A DNA stretch of 64,000 nt, taken from Viscum album (lineage: Eukaryota; Streptophyta; Magnoliopsida; Santalales; Viscaceae). Below, piece by piece: positions 27,393 to 40,326 of this stretch. The notes beneath the pieces were generated by a model. The model was not told the origin of the DNA. It saw only the letters and a list, made by a program, of their open reading frames with translations, and ran no database searches. How positions within the stretch are numbered: the stretch's first letter is position 1; every line of letters begins with the position of its first letter. The stretch covers positions 273,546,898-273,610,897 of the forward strand of contig OY728132.1 in NCBI GenBank assembly GCA_963277665.1. Direction: 5' to 3'. The translations under genes and the position numbers were made by a program.

Positions 27393-30300
27393 TGTTATTA
27401 AAAAGTTATTATAGTTATCATCTAGATGATTGAGTAGATGGTATAAAAAATTTAATAAATTATTAAAAAATGATTTATGAATGATTATAAAACTAATACA
27501 TTGGTAAACAATTATATATAAATGAATTTAAATAATGTTTGAATATAATAAAATACTTTTTTATGGAAAACTTTTTTAAAAAAAAACACATTTTACCTCA
27601 ATAAATTATAAAACCATTTTTGAAGAATAATTTTTGGGAAATTTTTATATTATATACAGAATTTAGTATTTAACATCCATATTATGTCTTTTATATATAA
27701 GATACAAGAATATCCATAATTTTATTCATAAAAAGATGTATTTTTGTAAAATTTAGTTTTATAAACATTGAAATGGAGAAAATATTTTGAAACTAATTTC
27801 GAAAAAGTAAACTTCATTTTTTAGATTGGAGAATAAAAATTATCTTATCTTGAAATTTTATGATTTTTCTGAAAAGATCAATTTTTTGATGAATATTGTA
27901 AAATACATAATGTTTATTGGAAAAATCTTTCTTGATCGATTTATTTATACTATTAAATTAAAATATTAATTAGTTTTAAATAAAAATTTGATAAAATATA
28001 TATATAATAATATAATATAGGTCATTAGAAAAAATTTGATGTTGAAATTGTATATAATCACACTTTAATAATATGAACATCTTTATTAAAAAACCACACA
28101 TTTACATCTTGTCGAAAGGAATAACTTTAAAATAAATTCTCCTACATATGTGATTGGAATGTGGAAAATGTATTTTTTAATTGTAATAATAATAATTACT
28201 ATTATCTATTATTTTTTAATTAACTGTTTGCCATAATTATTTGTGAAAATGGTAAAAATTAATTAACCTGGTGAATGATGAAGTGAGGTTCTGTACATTA
28301 CAAGATTTTATATTTACATTAATCGTACATAATCATAGGATTTGTATTTAATGGATTGAAATTAATTTTTATAATCAATGGGTCTATATTATCTAATATT
28401 TCTACTATTAATGATATCCTTAATATATAAATTACATAGTTAAATAATAAAAATACAAATTTCCTAGTAAAAAATTTAATATAGAAAGACGTGGGAACAT
28501 AATAACTAAGGACTAACTAGATTAAAATTTATTTATTTCTTGTTCAGGATGTATTTATCGACCATGTCACCAATACCCCTACATTTTGGTTCTATTTTTA
28601 TGGAACATGAGGTATGGGATACCACCCAATAGTGAATACATTTTAAAAATTCCACTCCTCATCCATTATACAAGGAAATTCACTCTCCCCATTTCTTCAC
28701 ACCTATGAAGCCATATGGGCCAATAAAAAATTCAAATAACAATTCCCTACTTCTCACTTAAAATTCTATCGGCCTTAAATTGTTATTAAATCCATCAGAG
28801 GAAGACCTTTTGTGAAAACCAAAAAGAGATACCTGAGGTCATGCTAACATTCATCAATGAATGTTTTTGTTTAATTTCATTCTCAACCTATGATTTTTTA
28901 TAAAAATTTTGTATAATAAATTTAATATCTTCAAAATAATGATATAATTTATTTTTAATGTTATGACCTTTAATCTCACTAAATTTTGGTAATTAGGCAT
29001 CAAAATCAACATTCATTTGTATGGGGGACTACCACCTCGTGAAACGATTTTGTTCATTTTTACATTACCACTTATTATGAATGGGAATAATGATGAAAAT
29101 GTAGTTTATGAATGAAAAATATTACATATATGTTTTCATTGTTCTTCTTGAATAATTATATAACACATAACTTCACACATTAATATTTTTTAGAATATGA
29201 TTTCATCGTTTATGAATACGGTTGACTATCCCCACACAAAGCAATCTGATTCATTCATTCCTAGCATGGAATGTATTCAGGATGGGTGTAATAGAAACTT
29301 ATGATATATATGACATAATAAATATATGATAATGAGAACATATATATATATATATATCAATAACTTTTCTCTCTTTCAATATAGAATGAAAATTGAAACA
29401 TCATACATGCGTACGTACGGCCTACCATCTCCCTGAGTTGTGTGTTTAATTTCAAATATCTATATTTTATAGATTATTATAAATAAATATATTCTTAATT
29501 TACATTATATTTATATCATGATTTGTATTTATTAAATGATAGTATTGGGGGCAATATAAGAGTAACAAAAATAATCAGTCAAAAACATCTATGAAAAGTT
29601 ATTATTACCTATAACGTAACATGAAAATAAAAATAAATGGGTAATATAAATTCATAATAATATAATATCTGGAATAATATTATATTATAAAGGTTATTTT
29701 TTAAAATTATAAATAAATTTTATTTATTATATATGAGGTTTAAAAATTTACAATGGAATTCAATAGTTATGGTATGTGATTTTTGTCTCACTTTTTACTT
29801 CTATGAGACACATGTCATATTAACCATGTATTTTTTATGTGCTATATTTATTGACCATAAATTAATTTTATAATTAATTAAATTAAAATAATTATTATTA
29901 TTTACCGATACATTTTAGTATCACTCTTTTATAGGATCAATGGTATAAAATTTACCAAATTTTTTAATATTTTATCCACATTTTTCATTATTTGAGATGT
30001 ATGTTTTGTTATGAAACAATATTATTTCATATAGTATATATAAAACCAAATTAACATTTAATATCATTAATTTATCAAAAATTATAGTGTTTTAGGAATA
30101 GTTTTATTTTATTACTTCATAGGGCTTATGATTCTATGTTACTAATGTGGAAATGATTTTATGTTACAATCTAATTGTGTATCAAGATTGTTTCTGATTA
30201 TACCTCCATTATTGAAAATTCACAATCTAGCACTCAATAGTTCTCATGAAATTAAATATAGTACAATTATTAATAATATATTCACGTAATCGTACCAATT

Positions 30301-31800
30301 TATCACACATTCATTCTTAGGATACATAAAAAAATTTATAAGGGAATCCATATTTATTTATATCATCAATTAGAAATTCTAGTTATTTGAAAACAATGTT
30401 TTATAAAAAAATAAACATGTTTTTAAATAATATTTTAAGTTAATTTTCATGGAAATGGATTTGATAATGTTTTAAAAAAATATAATTTTTTCCTTGGATT
30501 ATATTATTCTAGGTTGTTTTATAAGAATAATGTTTTCCAAAATATTTTATTTTTTAACAAGTTTTTTTCAAAGAGGAATTAAAAAATTTCTCCACTAAAT
30601 TTTGTAAATGATATTTAAGAATTATTTTCAATATAATATTTATCAATTAATTTAAATTTTTTGTTAGATGAGATATGATCCATGAATATAATTCATATTC
30701 ATTATATGAATAGTTAATGATTTAAATGAAAATTAATGTATAGAACCCATTTATTTTCCATGTGTCAATCATATTAAAATTAAACAGATGTGAGACCCAT
30801 TTTTAAAATTTTTAATAAATTTCATAAAGGATAAATTTATTTTTTATGATTGTTTTAATGATTTTTGTTTTTCTTTATTCGTATTTTTCTTCTTGGACAC
30901 AGTTTATAAAATGGAGAAAACAAAATAACATCAGTTCAAAACTTTATAGATTATATGATGTAGAGGGACAAATAGTGCTGAGTAATCCCACTGTGTCTTT
31001 AGTGATGGGGAAACCTATGTTTCATTGGGTGAGCCCATAATATCATATATAATGGGTGCACCCAAATGGCACACCAATGCATTTGGAAAATATTTATCTA
31101 TATATATCTCATAATATAAACATTTATATAATGGCGAGTGAAACCAGTAATGTAAAAAAGGTATTCCACTATGTTGGTGGTGTGTACCATCCAATAGGTG
31201 GACCCTATTATGTGTGAGTCTGATTAAATATTCATAATGTTATGTGTGGACCTAGTTTCATGTCTACAATATTATCTATGGGCCTGATTTCATGTCCTTA
31301 ACATAATGGGGGAACCTCTTTCTAATTATAGATGTTTTCATTGTTTTTAATTGATCTATAGGCCAAAAATATTTTTCATATAAAACTATTATTCTCACAT
31401 GGCTCATTTTCATTTATTATTTATTGATTTATGTCTTGTCATCTGCCAATCATTAATCCATGAATCATGTAATTGATATCTGATATGTAGCGTATGATCT
31501 AAAAATAATATTTTCATGTTGAAATACACTTATCTTCATTTTATGATTACATATCTACATATATTACACATATTGTGCATCTAAGATCATCCTTTATTAT
31601 GATTCTCTTTCATAATTTAGGAATAAGGGGATTAATTAGGATTACTAAATAATAAGTCCTTTTTAAGAAACCTTGAAAATCATTCTACAAGTTAGAATAT
31701 TGTGTTATATATTTCAATAGAAGAAAAATTATTACAGTAACTAGGTATGTAATTTTTTAAATTCTGTAATATTAATCTAAAATAATATAATATCCCTATT
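27393..31800 (+). mobile_element. LTR D: decayed 3' LTR paired with C
   Basis: Begins TGTTATTAAAAAG after a purine-rich stretch. A U3 repeat (TTTTTCTGAAAAGATCAATTTTTTGATGAATA) is at 27,866-27,897. Hairpin modules lie near 29,009-29,046, 29,206-29,242 and 29,402-29,442; the third keeps GCGTACGTACGGCCTACC intact. The CCAATGCATTTGG block is near 31,070. The right end is set by comparison with C (TTCATAATTTAGGAATAAGG near 31,610 against ACACAGGTTATGAAGAATGG near 24,580) and is uncertain by about 50 bp. Confidence 0.6.
29009..29442 (+). repeat. Hairpin modules in LTR D
   Basis: Three remnants at 29,009-29,046, 29,206-29,242 and 29,402-29,442, about 195 bp apart. The third has CATGCGTACGTACGGCC-TACCATCTCC, the best conserved palindromic core outside the young element, in a background of heavy decay. 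Confidence 0.55.
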
Positions 31801-34800
31801 TGTAAAGCCTCAGTCTCTATTTTAATTTCTTTATATTATTTATAGTATAAAATTGTTACAACACTTCCTATCTATAATGAGAACAACAAGATAATATGAT
31901 AGTAATCTTAAAAACATATCACATCATATAGATACATAATTCTAAATTTAAAAATATTGTGGCTACCTATCATGTGTTGGGGGCTCATAAGCATTGACGA
32001 ATCATCTTAGGACATTTTCACATTATGTTCTAAAGTACTGGATATCAAGATGAATTACCCACTAATAGGAACACCATGTGTATTTTGTTTCATTGGTAGC
32101 TTATAACTATGATCATGTGTATTTTTCTCAAAAATTGACGTCATTATCATTTTTAATTTTTTGATATCATAATTATATGAAAGTCCAAAACCATGGAATC
32201 TATATCTTGAAAATGTTGATTCCATTGGGATTATCACCCTTGGTATTTAATTGATTGAATGATAAAGATAGTTATTTTCAATATTTAATTGATGAGACGC
32301 CTCAGTCACAATTGTCTAGGATGGTCATACATGTACTAAATCAATGGATACAGCTATTAAATGTAATTTTTCCTGGTAATCTCAATTAGAAAAACAACAG
32401 AAGATGACATGAATTATAAATCCAACATTATGAGACATCTTTGAAATAATATATTATATTACATGATTCATGTTTCATGTTTCTTTCAATGGTTTTCATT
32501 TCGAGTACCTTTACTTATCTCTATTGGGGTCTTGACGGTTTTGCAGAACCCACTTATGATTTATGAATATTATTCACTACAATCACGATAATGTTATAGA
32601 GGGTTAAACCCAAATCTTAGTCAGAATAATAACCAATTATAGTGAATTAGAGTTTTTGACAAGGTGGTTCCTATGGTGATGGTTGGGTAATGTCTATGTT
32701 TATACGATCTCAATGTAAATAATCAAATTCCATACTATTCGGGTTTGTAGTAATAACCATTGAATTTATTTTACTTTTCATATTCACATTATATTCATCA
32801 AATATAATGATAAATATAATTTTAATGAGTCTTAAATATTTAATATTCATTGATGCATTTAATATTAATGTGATAGTTGTGTTGAGGTAATTTAAATTTT
32901 TTTCACATAACATAGTTTTGGAGTTATTATCATGTGATGAAATATTAAAAAAAAATTTGAATGTTTTATGTGTCATCTATGTTGTTTTTGGTATGTTTAG
33001 AAGGTTAAATTCAATAAGAAAATAATTTAATTTATGAAAATTAGATTATAATTATAAAGAAGCATTTGAACACCCATTATGTGATTATAGAAGGGAACTT
33101 ACTAAATTTATCTCATCTCCCACCCTCTATCAATTCATAGAAAAATAAATAGAAGGTAATTTCAATAATTACTCGATCCATCTTAAAATCTTTTTAGATT
33201 GATCGCATGTGATCATGGAGACATTAAAGACCCTCTAATTCTCCATTTAAATAGTTTGAATTCATTGGATCAAGATCAATAAAGAATCTAAAAAATGTTT
33301 GGATGATATTGAGGGTTCTAGGATCTGTTACATAGAACAACAAATGACAATTATGAGAGAACCATAAATCTGATAATTATTGGATAGTGTATGTTGTCTA
33401 TGTTTTTTAATTTCCAGTTTGTCGTGATTAATTATATTTCATATGATCCTTGATAAAACTTTTTCTACTATATTGTAGATATGGTGTTTTTATAGAATCA
33501 CAAACAAAGAAATTTTAATATAACATATTTCATGATTCCATTAATCCTCAGAGTTTCATCAAATTGTATCATAGCATGGAATACATATATATATGTCTTA
33601 TTGAAATAAAATTTTCATTGCTTCATGAAGAGGGAATCTCCACAGTCATAGTTCCATAAGCAAAAAATTTGACTAGAGAACATATGGTTGAGTTATGGTC
33701 ATATTATGATCGAAAAATATATTGTTCAAAAATAATAAAAATAACAAATATATATATATACTCATACATACATACATACATACATAAATACTTACGTACA
33801 TACATACAAACATACATACATACAAAAATTAATATAAAAAAATTCAAACAAACATAGATATATATATATATCATATATATATCATTGTTGTCCGGTAATT
33901 TCACCATTGTACAATAATATAAAATTTGAAGAAATGGCCATAACCTTACCAGTGTGTGACATGTCTGGTCATGTTTTTCCACTAAGGAAGTTCAAGTCAA
34001 AGTGGACTTCATTTAAAAATACAATATATATATATATATATTAAATAGGTGATGGTGGATACTTAATACATTCATTCTTTAAATTGATTTTAATTTTCCT
34101 CTATTATTGAATAATTTTTTTGGTAATACAATATATATTGAATGATATAATATGGTTGTGGAGGAATCCTTTAATTAGAAAAAATAAAATCAACCCCTAT
34201 GTGATATGTTTATTTCAAACATCTAGAAATGAAATGAAGGGAATGTGGATGTGGGGTGGCGGTTCATCCACCATGAGTGGAAATTTTGAATCCACACATA
34301 AGGGAATAAAAAATTATGTCATTACATATAACCCTCTTTTAAACTTTTTTATATAAACAAATTACAAATTATTATGGGTGGAAAGTCCCCATTATTGTCA
34401 TATTCTAATTGAATCCCCTCTTTTAGGGGTGTGTATAATGCTAAAAAATATTATAAAATATATTTATTTTTTTATGTGTGTTTCCAAATCAAGGATTATA
34501 TTCCATAAAATATTAATAAGGATCATAGGCATAGGCATGACCTAAAAAAGAAACCTCTTCAAGTTTGTTTCATCCCCATGGATTATTATTCAGTTTTTTC
34601 AGAATTAAACTTAATTTTTTTGTGTCTCTCCACAATTTGAAACACCTCCGGGTGGATTTAAAAATACCCTAGAGATTGAATAATTATTGGGAAAATAAAA
34701 ATAATTTATATAATATTTTAATTTAAAACAGTAATTAATGGACCATGAGACATTTCTATGATGAATTAAAATATAAAAAAATAATTTTAGCTTAAGGAAA

Positions 34801-35318
34801 ATACATTCAAGATGAATCGATCTAAAATTTAAATAATATATACGTATGTAATCTGTATCAAATTTTTTTGGACCTCAAAAAAGACCAATGAGTGGTTGAT
34901 ATTTCTTTATTGTCCGGTGTTTTTGGACTCATGTTAATTCCATGGGAGTTTGAAATCTACATTTGTTGGATAATCCATATATTGAATTTTGATTTGGAAC
35001 GTAAATTAATGATTTATAACACATAAAAATGTTTTTTTTTCAATGTTGTTTAAGGAATGACAGTGTTATCATTTTTACAAATTATATTAAAGAACATTGG
35101 GTTATAAATAATAAATTTTTAGTAGAAATATGTAAGGTAACGTTGTTTGTTTAAATAATTTGGCCCTCTAGGATAATGTTTATGTCCCTTAAGGGGAATC
35201 ACATTGTCTATTAAACTATGAAAGGTGGGGTTCATGGACAAAACAATTTCTAAACTCATTATAGAGGTACGTTCACTGGCTATGAATATTTTTCTAAACC
35301 AATCATCTATGCTACATG
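31801..35318. other. Left side of the target locus, no gene recognised
   Basis: AT-rich sequence between LTR D and the young element. No readable domain was found on either strand; the short open frames are not convincing. It contains simple repeats (33,749-33,824; 33,859-33,889; 34,024-34,041). It is continuous with the sequence after 46,420 once the young element and one copy of its target duplication are removed. Confidence 0.4.
33749..33824. repeat. Microsatellite (TA)n then (TACA)n
   Basis: A TA run at 33,749-33,760 is followed by an imperfect TACA tract from about 33,762 to 33,824, with TAAATACTTACG interruptions. It produces long repetitive open frames on both strands that are artefacts. 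Confidence 0.9.
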
Positions 35319-35323
35319 GTTAG
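35319..35323. repeat. Target-site duplication GTTAG (left)
   Basis: GTTAG directly before the TGTAGAG end of the young element; identical to 46,415-46,419. Five base pairs is the size made by Ty3/gypsy integrases. Confidence 0.9.
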
Positions 35324-36630
35324 TGTAGAGACCCGTATCTTGACGTACATGGACATTACATTACTTTTGCGGAATACTTAATACATAACAAAAATACACA
35401 CACAAGGATCGTAATAGTTTAGTGTCTTTGGAAACTCGGAACGTAATCTTCTAATCCTGGTGAAAGATCTTCAAAATCTCCCACAAAGATCTTCCTTTTT
35501 TTTACCTAAAACCTTTCTTTATATCCTGGGGAAAAGAAAACATAAAAGGGTGAGCTCAAATGCTCAGTAAGGGTAAAAAAAAGAAATATCAATCACATAA
35601 TTTTCATAAGAACATAACATTTTTGGAAATCTTAACCTGCAAAAGAGAGCATAATTTCATAACATGGGATAAATCATAGTAGTGAAAATGAAACCATAAC
35701 TTAAAACATTACTCATTGTGGCATACACACATAATCATAGAGAATCATTTCTTGTTAGTCAAGACTCATTGCCAAGACTATCTTAGTGGACAAAGTCCCT
35801 TTCTGAATCAAGTAATCCTCGTTTCAGTCCTGTTTCACTGAACCGGTATAACCTACCATTCCAGCCATGTCTATCTCATGAGATATGAAATCTTTACCCA
35901 ATGCATTGGAGGGAGATATAGGTCCCACCCATCTCTTAATGAATCCTTTCTTATGTGTGCCACAAAATCATAAATCATACATCATTGCATAACCCATGTA
36001 ATAAAAATGGGATTCTTGAAACATCATGACATCATAAATCAATTCATATATGATAAAGGAATTCATAAACATAATTCCATCTCAACATAGTCAAATCAAT
36101 GTAAAAATATGGATAGAAACAGAACCCTTTATTATCTTAGATGGAAAATAATTTTGATAAAACACTTGAATTGAATTCTTGAGGAAAATATCCTTTCTTC
36201 TTCAAAATCAATTTCTTTTCACAAAACATCATGCAATTTTAAAAGAAAGATATTTTATTGAAAATAGTCATGAAATCTTTTAGAGGAAGCTTCATGAAAA
36301 TAAGGCTTTATAAAACAGTAGAAATCCGTTCGTACCGTATAAGTTAAAAAAAACATTCTTTGTACTTTTGTCGAAAAAGTCAAAATGTACCTCGTACGAT
36401 AAACGACAAAAGATTCCTTTCATATCGTTTACTAAAAACTAACCAAAGGGTAAAATTGGATTTAAACCATTGTAGTTGGATGGAAATAATATTACATATT
36501 GAGGAAACATGGATGTGGAGGATAAAATAAACCCCAGTAAATACTTACGAATAAACAATCTCGGATAAAAATGAGATTGTGATATTTCCCTTACCTTAGG
36601 TCCGACTTGCTTTGTAAGTGTCCGAACCTC

Positions 36631-37524
36631 CTGTATAATGATTTAAATCATGTTATTGACTTATTACAGAATCATATTCATTGTTATGATATCATATATG
36701 GTTCACTTATGACATTATATTACCCGTTCTTTTGTAAACTCCATGTTAAAGAAGCGTTTTGGGTAAAATCGTTTCATTTATCGTAGGTGTTTTGACTTGT
36801 TGTTCTTGACATCATTATTACTTATATCATGATTTACTTACTTCCAGAATATAAAATATGATTTATATATCATATATATTCAGTATATATATATATATAA
36901 TAGGTAGATAAATAAAATGAAAAACACCGTTCATGGAGACGGTAGTCCGTACGTACGCATGAACGCTGTTTTCCTTTCCTTATTGTCTTGAAATGGAAGT
37001 AAGTAGATTACATACATATGTATATATATACATAAATCCAGTAGCTTTATAATGTCATATATTTCATTATTATTTCTTATATATACATTATAATCATTCT
37101 TAAATGGTTAACATGGAGAATGAATCTCATCGCGTCGTGGAGACGGTAGTCCGTACGTACGCACGAGCGATGATATCATTTCTATAAATATTGAATTGAA
37201 TTGGAGTGGATTATACAATATATCAGAATCAATATGATGTTGTAATAACTATGTATAGTTATTCTTTACACCATTATACCCATCCATGTAAGGTGGTGGT
37301 GGAAAATAGATTACACCACGGCGTGGAGACGGTATTCCGTACGTACGCACGCGCGGTGATATTTTTTTCCGTAGGATGGATAGATGGTGAAATAGGGTTG
37401 TTTCATACTTATAATAACATATCAGTATATGAGTGATACTGATGTTATTACTTCATAATGAAACAACCTAAGAAGAAGAAGTGGAAGAAGAAATAAAGAT
37501 GAAAGAATTGGTAACGGTAATTAC
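36631..37524 (-). other. Predicted LTR leader intron (3' LTR copy)
   Basis: The minus strand reads AAGAG|GTAATTACC at the donor (37,524) and TTATACAG|GAGG at the acceptor (36,631), 894 nt apart, downstream of the TATA box. It covers all three hairpins. Prediction from consensus only; see the equivalent copy at 43,523-44,416. Confidence 0.4.
36928..37358 (-). repeat. Triple hairpin array in the 3' LTR
   Basis: Hairpin 1 at 36,928-36,965 has arms CGTTCATG / CATGAACG. Hairpin 2 at 37,128-37,172 has arms CATCGCGTCGTG / CACGAGCGATG. Hairpin 3 at 37,314-37,358 has arms CACCACGGCGTG / CACGCGCGGTG. All enclose GAGACGGTA(G/T)TCCGT followed by ACGTACGCA. The arms differ between copies but mostly still pair, while the core is almost fixed. 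The core itself holds ACGG-N4-CCGT and the palindrome GTACGTAC. Starts are 200 and 186 bp apart. Function unknown; candidates are an RNA structure, a protein-binding array or a nucleosome-phased enhancer. Confidence 0.85.
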
Positions 37525-37694
37525 CTCTTCTTTGAAGTGCCTCTTTGAGACCTCCTCTTAGGGCACTAAAATTGGTCTTTGAGGAAGACCAGAACCTCTA
37601 GGATGTTTCTAGCGAAGTGGAGAGGAGAAATTGGCAGGGGTTGGCCGAGCTTGAGTGCTCAAATTGGTGTGAGGAGGAGGGGGAGGAGGTGTCC

Positions 37695-37701
37695 TTTTAT
37701 A
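37695..37701 (-). promoter_or_regulatory. TATA box in the 3' LTR
   Basis: The minus strand reads CCCCTATAAAAGGACACC, between pyrimidine-rich segments. Copy of the functional-side promoter at 44,587-44,593. Confidence 0.7.
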
Positions 37702-39522
37702 GGGGAGGAGAGGGGCACCTTAGGAATATCTCAAAATATTATTTTATATTAAAGTCAAAATCGGGTTATAATGGTTCCAAAGGGTCTTATTTCGAAGCTA
37801 AAGTAAGGATGGGTCGAAATCCTATCAACCAATAGAATTTAGACAAGTTTAAGATATTATTTTAACCTTATCAATTAGATTTAACTCTAAGTTAATTAAT
37901 TTAACTTTTACCGTGTCTTTTTGTTTTCTTTCACTATATGGTTAATACACTTACTATAACATGCCAAACGAACCCAAAATTGTTTATTATTAATATATAT
38001 ATCCTTATCTAAGTCATTTGGTCGAACCGTAGATTTTTATGAATAAAATAACAATTAATAATATAATATTTGATTTAAAAACTATTTTGTGTCAATTTTG
38101 ACACTATTTGATATATGATTTTGTTGAAAGTCATAACAGAATTATATTTTCGAACCAAGTTGATTAAATCAACACTAATATATCATAGTAACCTATAAAA
38201 TTAGTGGAATTCATAAAAAGTCTTAAATTACATTTATTTTGGTATTTATATTATCAATTATGTCAATATTTCATTAATAAGATAATTACTGCATCATTTT
38301 TGTGTCATAAATAAATTATATTATTTGATGTCTAAAAATTACAAATAAAATACCATCATGTAGGAAATCTTTTTATCTTTCTAATGAATATTTATAGTCG
38401 AATTTATCTTATGTATAACCCCATATTAAAAATGATATACTTATTAAACTTTGATTTTAACTATTTTAACCCTTCTTTAAATAAATTAATAATAAATGTC
38501 CTAATCTAATCCAAGTGGGCCTAAATGGTCATATTTTATTCCTAAGTTTGTTTTTGGTCGAATTTCACTTGTCCAATAGAATTAGGACATGTGTTAGGGT
38601 AATATTGATATCATATTTACCCTTAGTTACCCTATTTACTATTAACCGCAGTAAAAATAGTAAAAAGTTACTATTCACCAAAAAATTATTTTCATCTCAT
38701 TGAACCACATTTTAGTCCTTGATATTAATCGTGTCTCTCGGATTTTCGAAATTCCATTCACAGAAGCGGTAAAATTAAGTTTTATGCAAAATTCAGTTTT
38801 TAACCTACCACTTAGTAGTTTCACTATTCATCAAAAATTGATGTTTTTCAGAACAATACCAAAATTTCATCCCAAGCTATATTTCATATTCCGAATTCAA
38901 AAATGAAGTCTATTTTACCAAATTCATAACATAAAAGTTGCATTAATTAATTTTATAATTAAATCCCGCTGTTAAAACAAATAGCGTGTTTTTAAGAAAC
39001 AATATCTATCAAAAGATTGACACTAGTTTATGTCTAGTTTAAATGTGAAACTACATCCAATGACCAACATTGTATTAAATTGTAAAAATATATTCTAAAT
39101 ATACTTTAAAACCACTCAAATTAATGATTTATCACTATTAATTATTTCGATTAAAAAAGTTGTTTTTAATTATAATTTAGTAATTTTCACTATTCATCAG
39201 AATATGAAAGTTATCCGAAAAGTACCAAAATTTCACCTTAGGCTAAATTCGATACTCCGAATCCAAAAATGAAGTCCATTTTGAGAGTTAAAATTTCTAA
39301 AATTTAAAAAGTGGCTAGTTTTAATAATATTTTAATAGCATATCATTGTTTCGTGAAACTCAGGATTACGTACCACACACACTATCGAGGAAGGTTGCGA
39401 TTGCGTGTAATGCAAGGCAAGTCAAGGATGCATGTTGTGCAAGCTCCTTTTGGTGTAGCGTATAACACAAGACATTAGTAAAATAAGAAAGAATATTTTT
39501 CATAAAATCTCGGGCTGTTACA

Positions 39523-39539
39523 TTCTACCCCCCTTAAAA
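39523..39539 (-). other. Polypurine tract of the young element
   Basis: The minus strand reads TTTTAAGGGGGGTAGAA immediately before the TGTAACA start of the 3' LTR. It primes plus-strand DNA synthesis. Intact. Confidence 0.93.
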
Positions 39540-39540
39540 T

Positions 39541-39560
39541 GAATTTCGCCCTCGAAATTC
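39541..39560 (-). other. Perfect inverted repeat next to the polypurine tract
   Basis: GAATTTCG-AGGG-CGAAATTC on the minus strand, an 8-bp perfect stem with a 4-nt loop. The same motif, often CpG-decayed, precedes the PPT in many plant Ty3/gypsy elements, and remnants are seen before LTRs E and C here. In autonomous relatives it lies downstream of integrase, so the young element kept the 3' non-coding end of a full element. Confidence 0.85.
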
Positions 39561-40195
39561 GTCGGGGTTATAAATGGTTTACTATTCAAAAGTTTCTTTA
39601 ATAGAAACCCACATCGTAAAAGGGAATACCAAAACTTGGCTTTAAAAACTAAAGTATGAAATGTAACGATTACCCAAATAAACTAATCACTGGGTTTCCA
39701 CATAGGTGAAAATATGGATATGGAAGAGAAATCTAACCATCATGTTCTGATGGAGAGTGGTAGAGAACATGGCTATGGAAAAGCCAGTAATCACAAATCC
39801 ATAGATTTGTGATGATATAAGGTACCATCTGATTCATCAGGTATAAGATCACTAGGACAACATTTTTGGTTTTCAAGATCATTTCCCTAAAGTTGAAAAT
39901 TTTCTTAGAATAAATACTTACTTTATTTTGGTACAATCTCACTTTTGTTCGTGCCTTGAACAATTTCTACTTCATCTCTTAAATAAATGAAGTTGAATTT
40001 GTTATTTGTGAAGTGTTAGAAGATCATGTGATAGAATGACTGTTCATTCCATCTGTCTCAAACAAAAGGTTAGCAAAAATTATTAAATATACATAAGTCA
40101 TTATATAGTGAGATTAATCATATATGGTTCCTAAAATGGACTTATACTTCATATATCATGCTGATTAATATAATAAAACTAGTTTCTACTAAACA

Positions 40196-40326
40196 GGGAC
40201 TTCCTGTAGGCCAGTGGTAGGCGATAAAGGCCAGTCGCACTTCGGTTGTGGGTTCGATTCCTACAGCCTTGTCCGAAGCGATGGGCTGTCGCCCGTCCTG
40301 CAGGTTGTCCCTTTTTCTAAAACTAC
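40196..40326 (+). ncRNA. tRNA-like module with Pol III-type boxes, antisense to gag
   Basis: On the plus strand: an A-box-like segment TAGGCCAGTGGTAGGCG (box about 40,207-40,217), a perfect B-box GGTTCGATTCC (40,251-40,261), a T-arm (GTGGG-TTCGATT-CCTAC), about 50 nt of GC-rich tail (40,267-40,311) and a TTTTT run at 40,312-40,316 that could stop Pol III. CTGTAGG at 40,204 can pair with CCTACAG at 40,260, but this competes with the T-arm. Predicted transcript about 110-120 nt. It is not a normal tRNA: no anticodon arm is recognisable. Element A/B has the same module at the same site. A SINE-like insertion fixed in an ancestor is the simplest reading; a retained function is possible. Confidence 0.65.
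40312..40316 (+). terminator. Possible Pol III terminator (T5)
   Basis: TTTTT about 50 nt after the B box of the tRNA-like module. The older copy has CCTTTTTC at the equivalent place on the minus strand. Works only if the module is transcribed by Pol III. Confidence 0.4.

Larger units (their letters stand above)
35324..39522 (-). repeat. 3' LTR of the young element
   Basis: On the plus strand it begins TGTAGAGACCCG and ends GGGCTGTTACA, so the minus strand has the canonical TG...CA ends. 4,199 bp, same length as its partner at 42,216. It contains the triple hairpins (36,928-37,358), predicted intron (36,631-37,524), TATA box (37,695-37,701) and U3 direct repeats. Apparent short open frames, present in both LTR copies, show no known motif and are judged non-coding. 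Confidence 0.95.

Noticed and set aside
33669..33982. Open frames rich in Tyr/Ile/His or Val/Cys/Met on both strands
   Set aside because: They are translations of the TA/TACA microsatellite.
37206..38906. Several open frames (60-76 codons) repeated in both LTRs of the young element
   Set aside because: They are present twice only because the LTRs are duplicated. They cross the hairpins, promoter and U3 repeats, have no known motif, and lie mostly on the strand opposite to transcription.
40196..40280. Genuine tRNA gene
   Set aside because: The A-box-like segment, B box and T-arm are present, but no anticodon arm or proper acceptor stem forms. The possible CTGTAGG/CCTACAG pairing competes with the T-arm.
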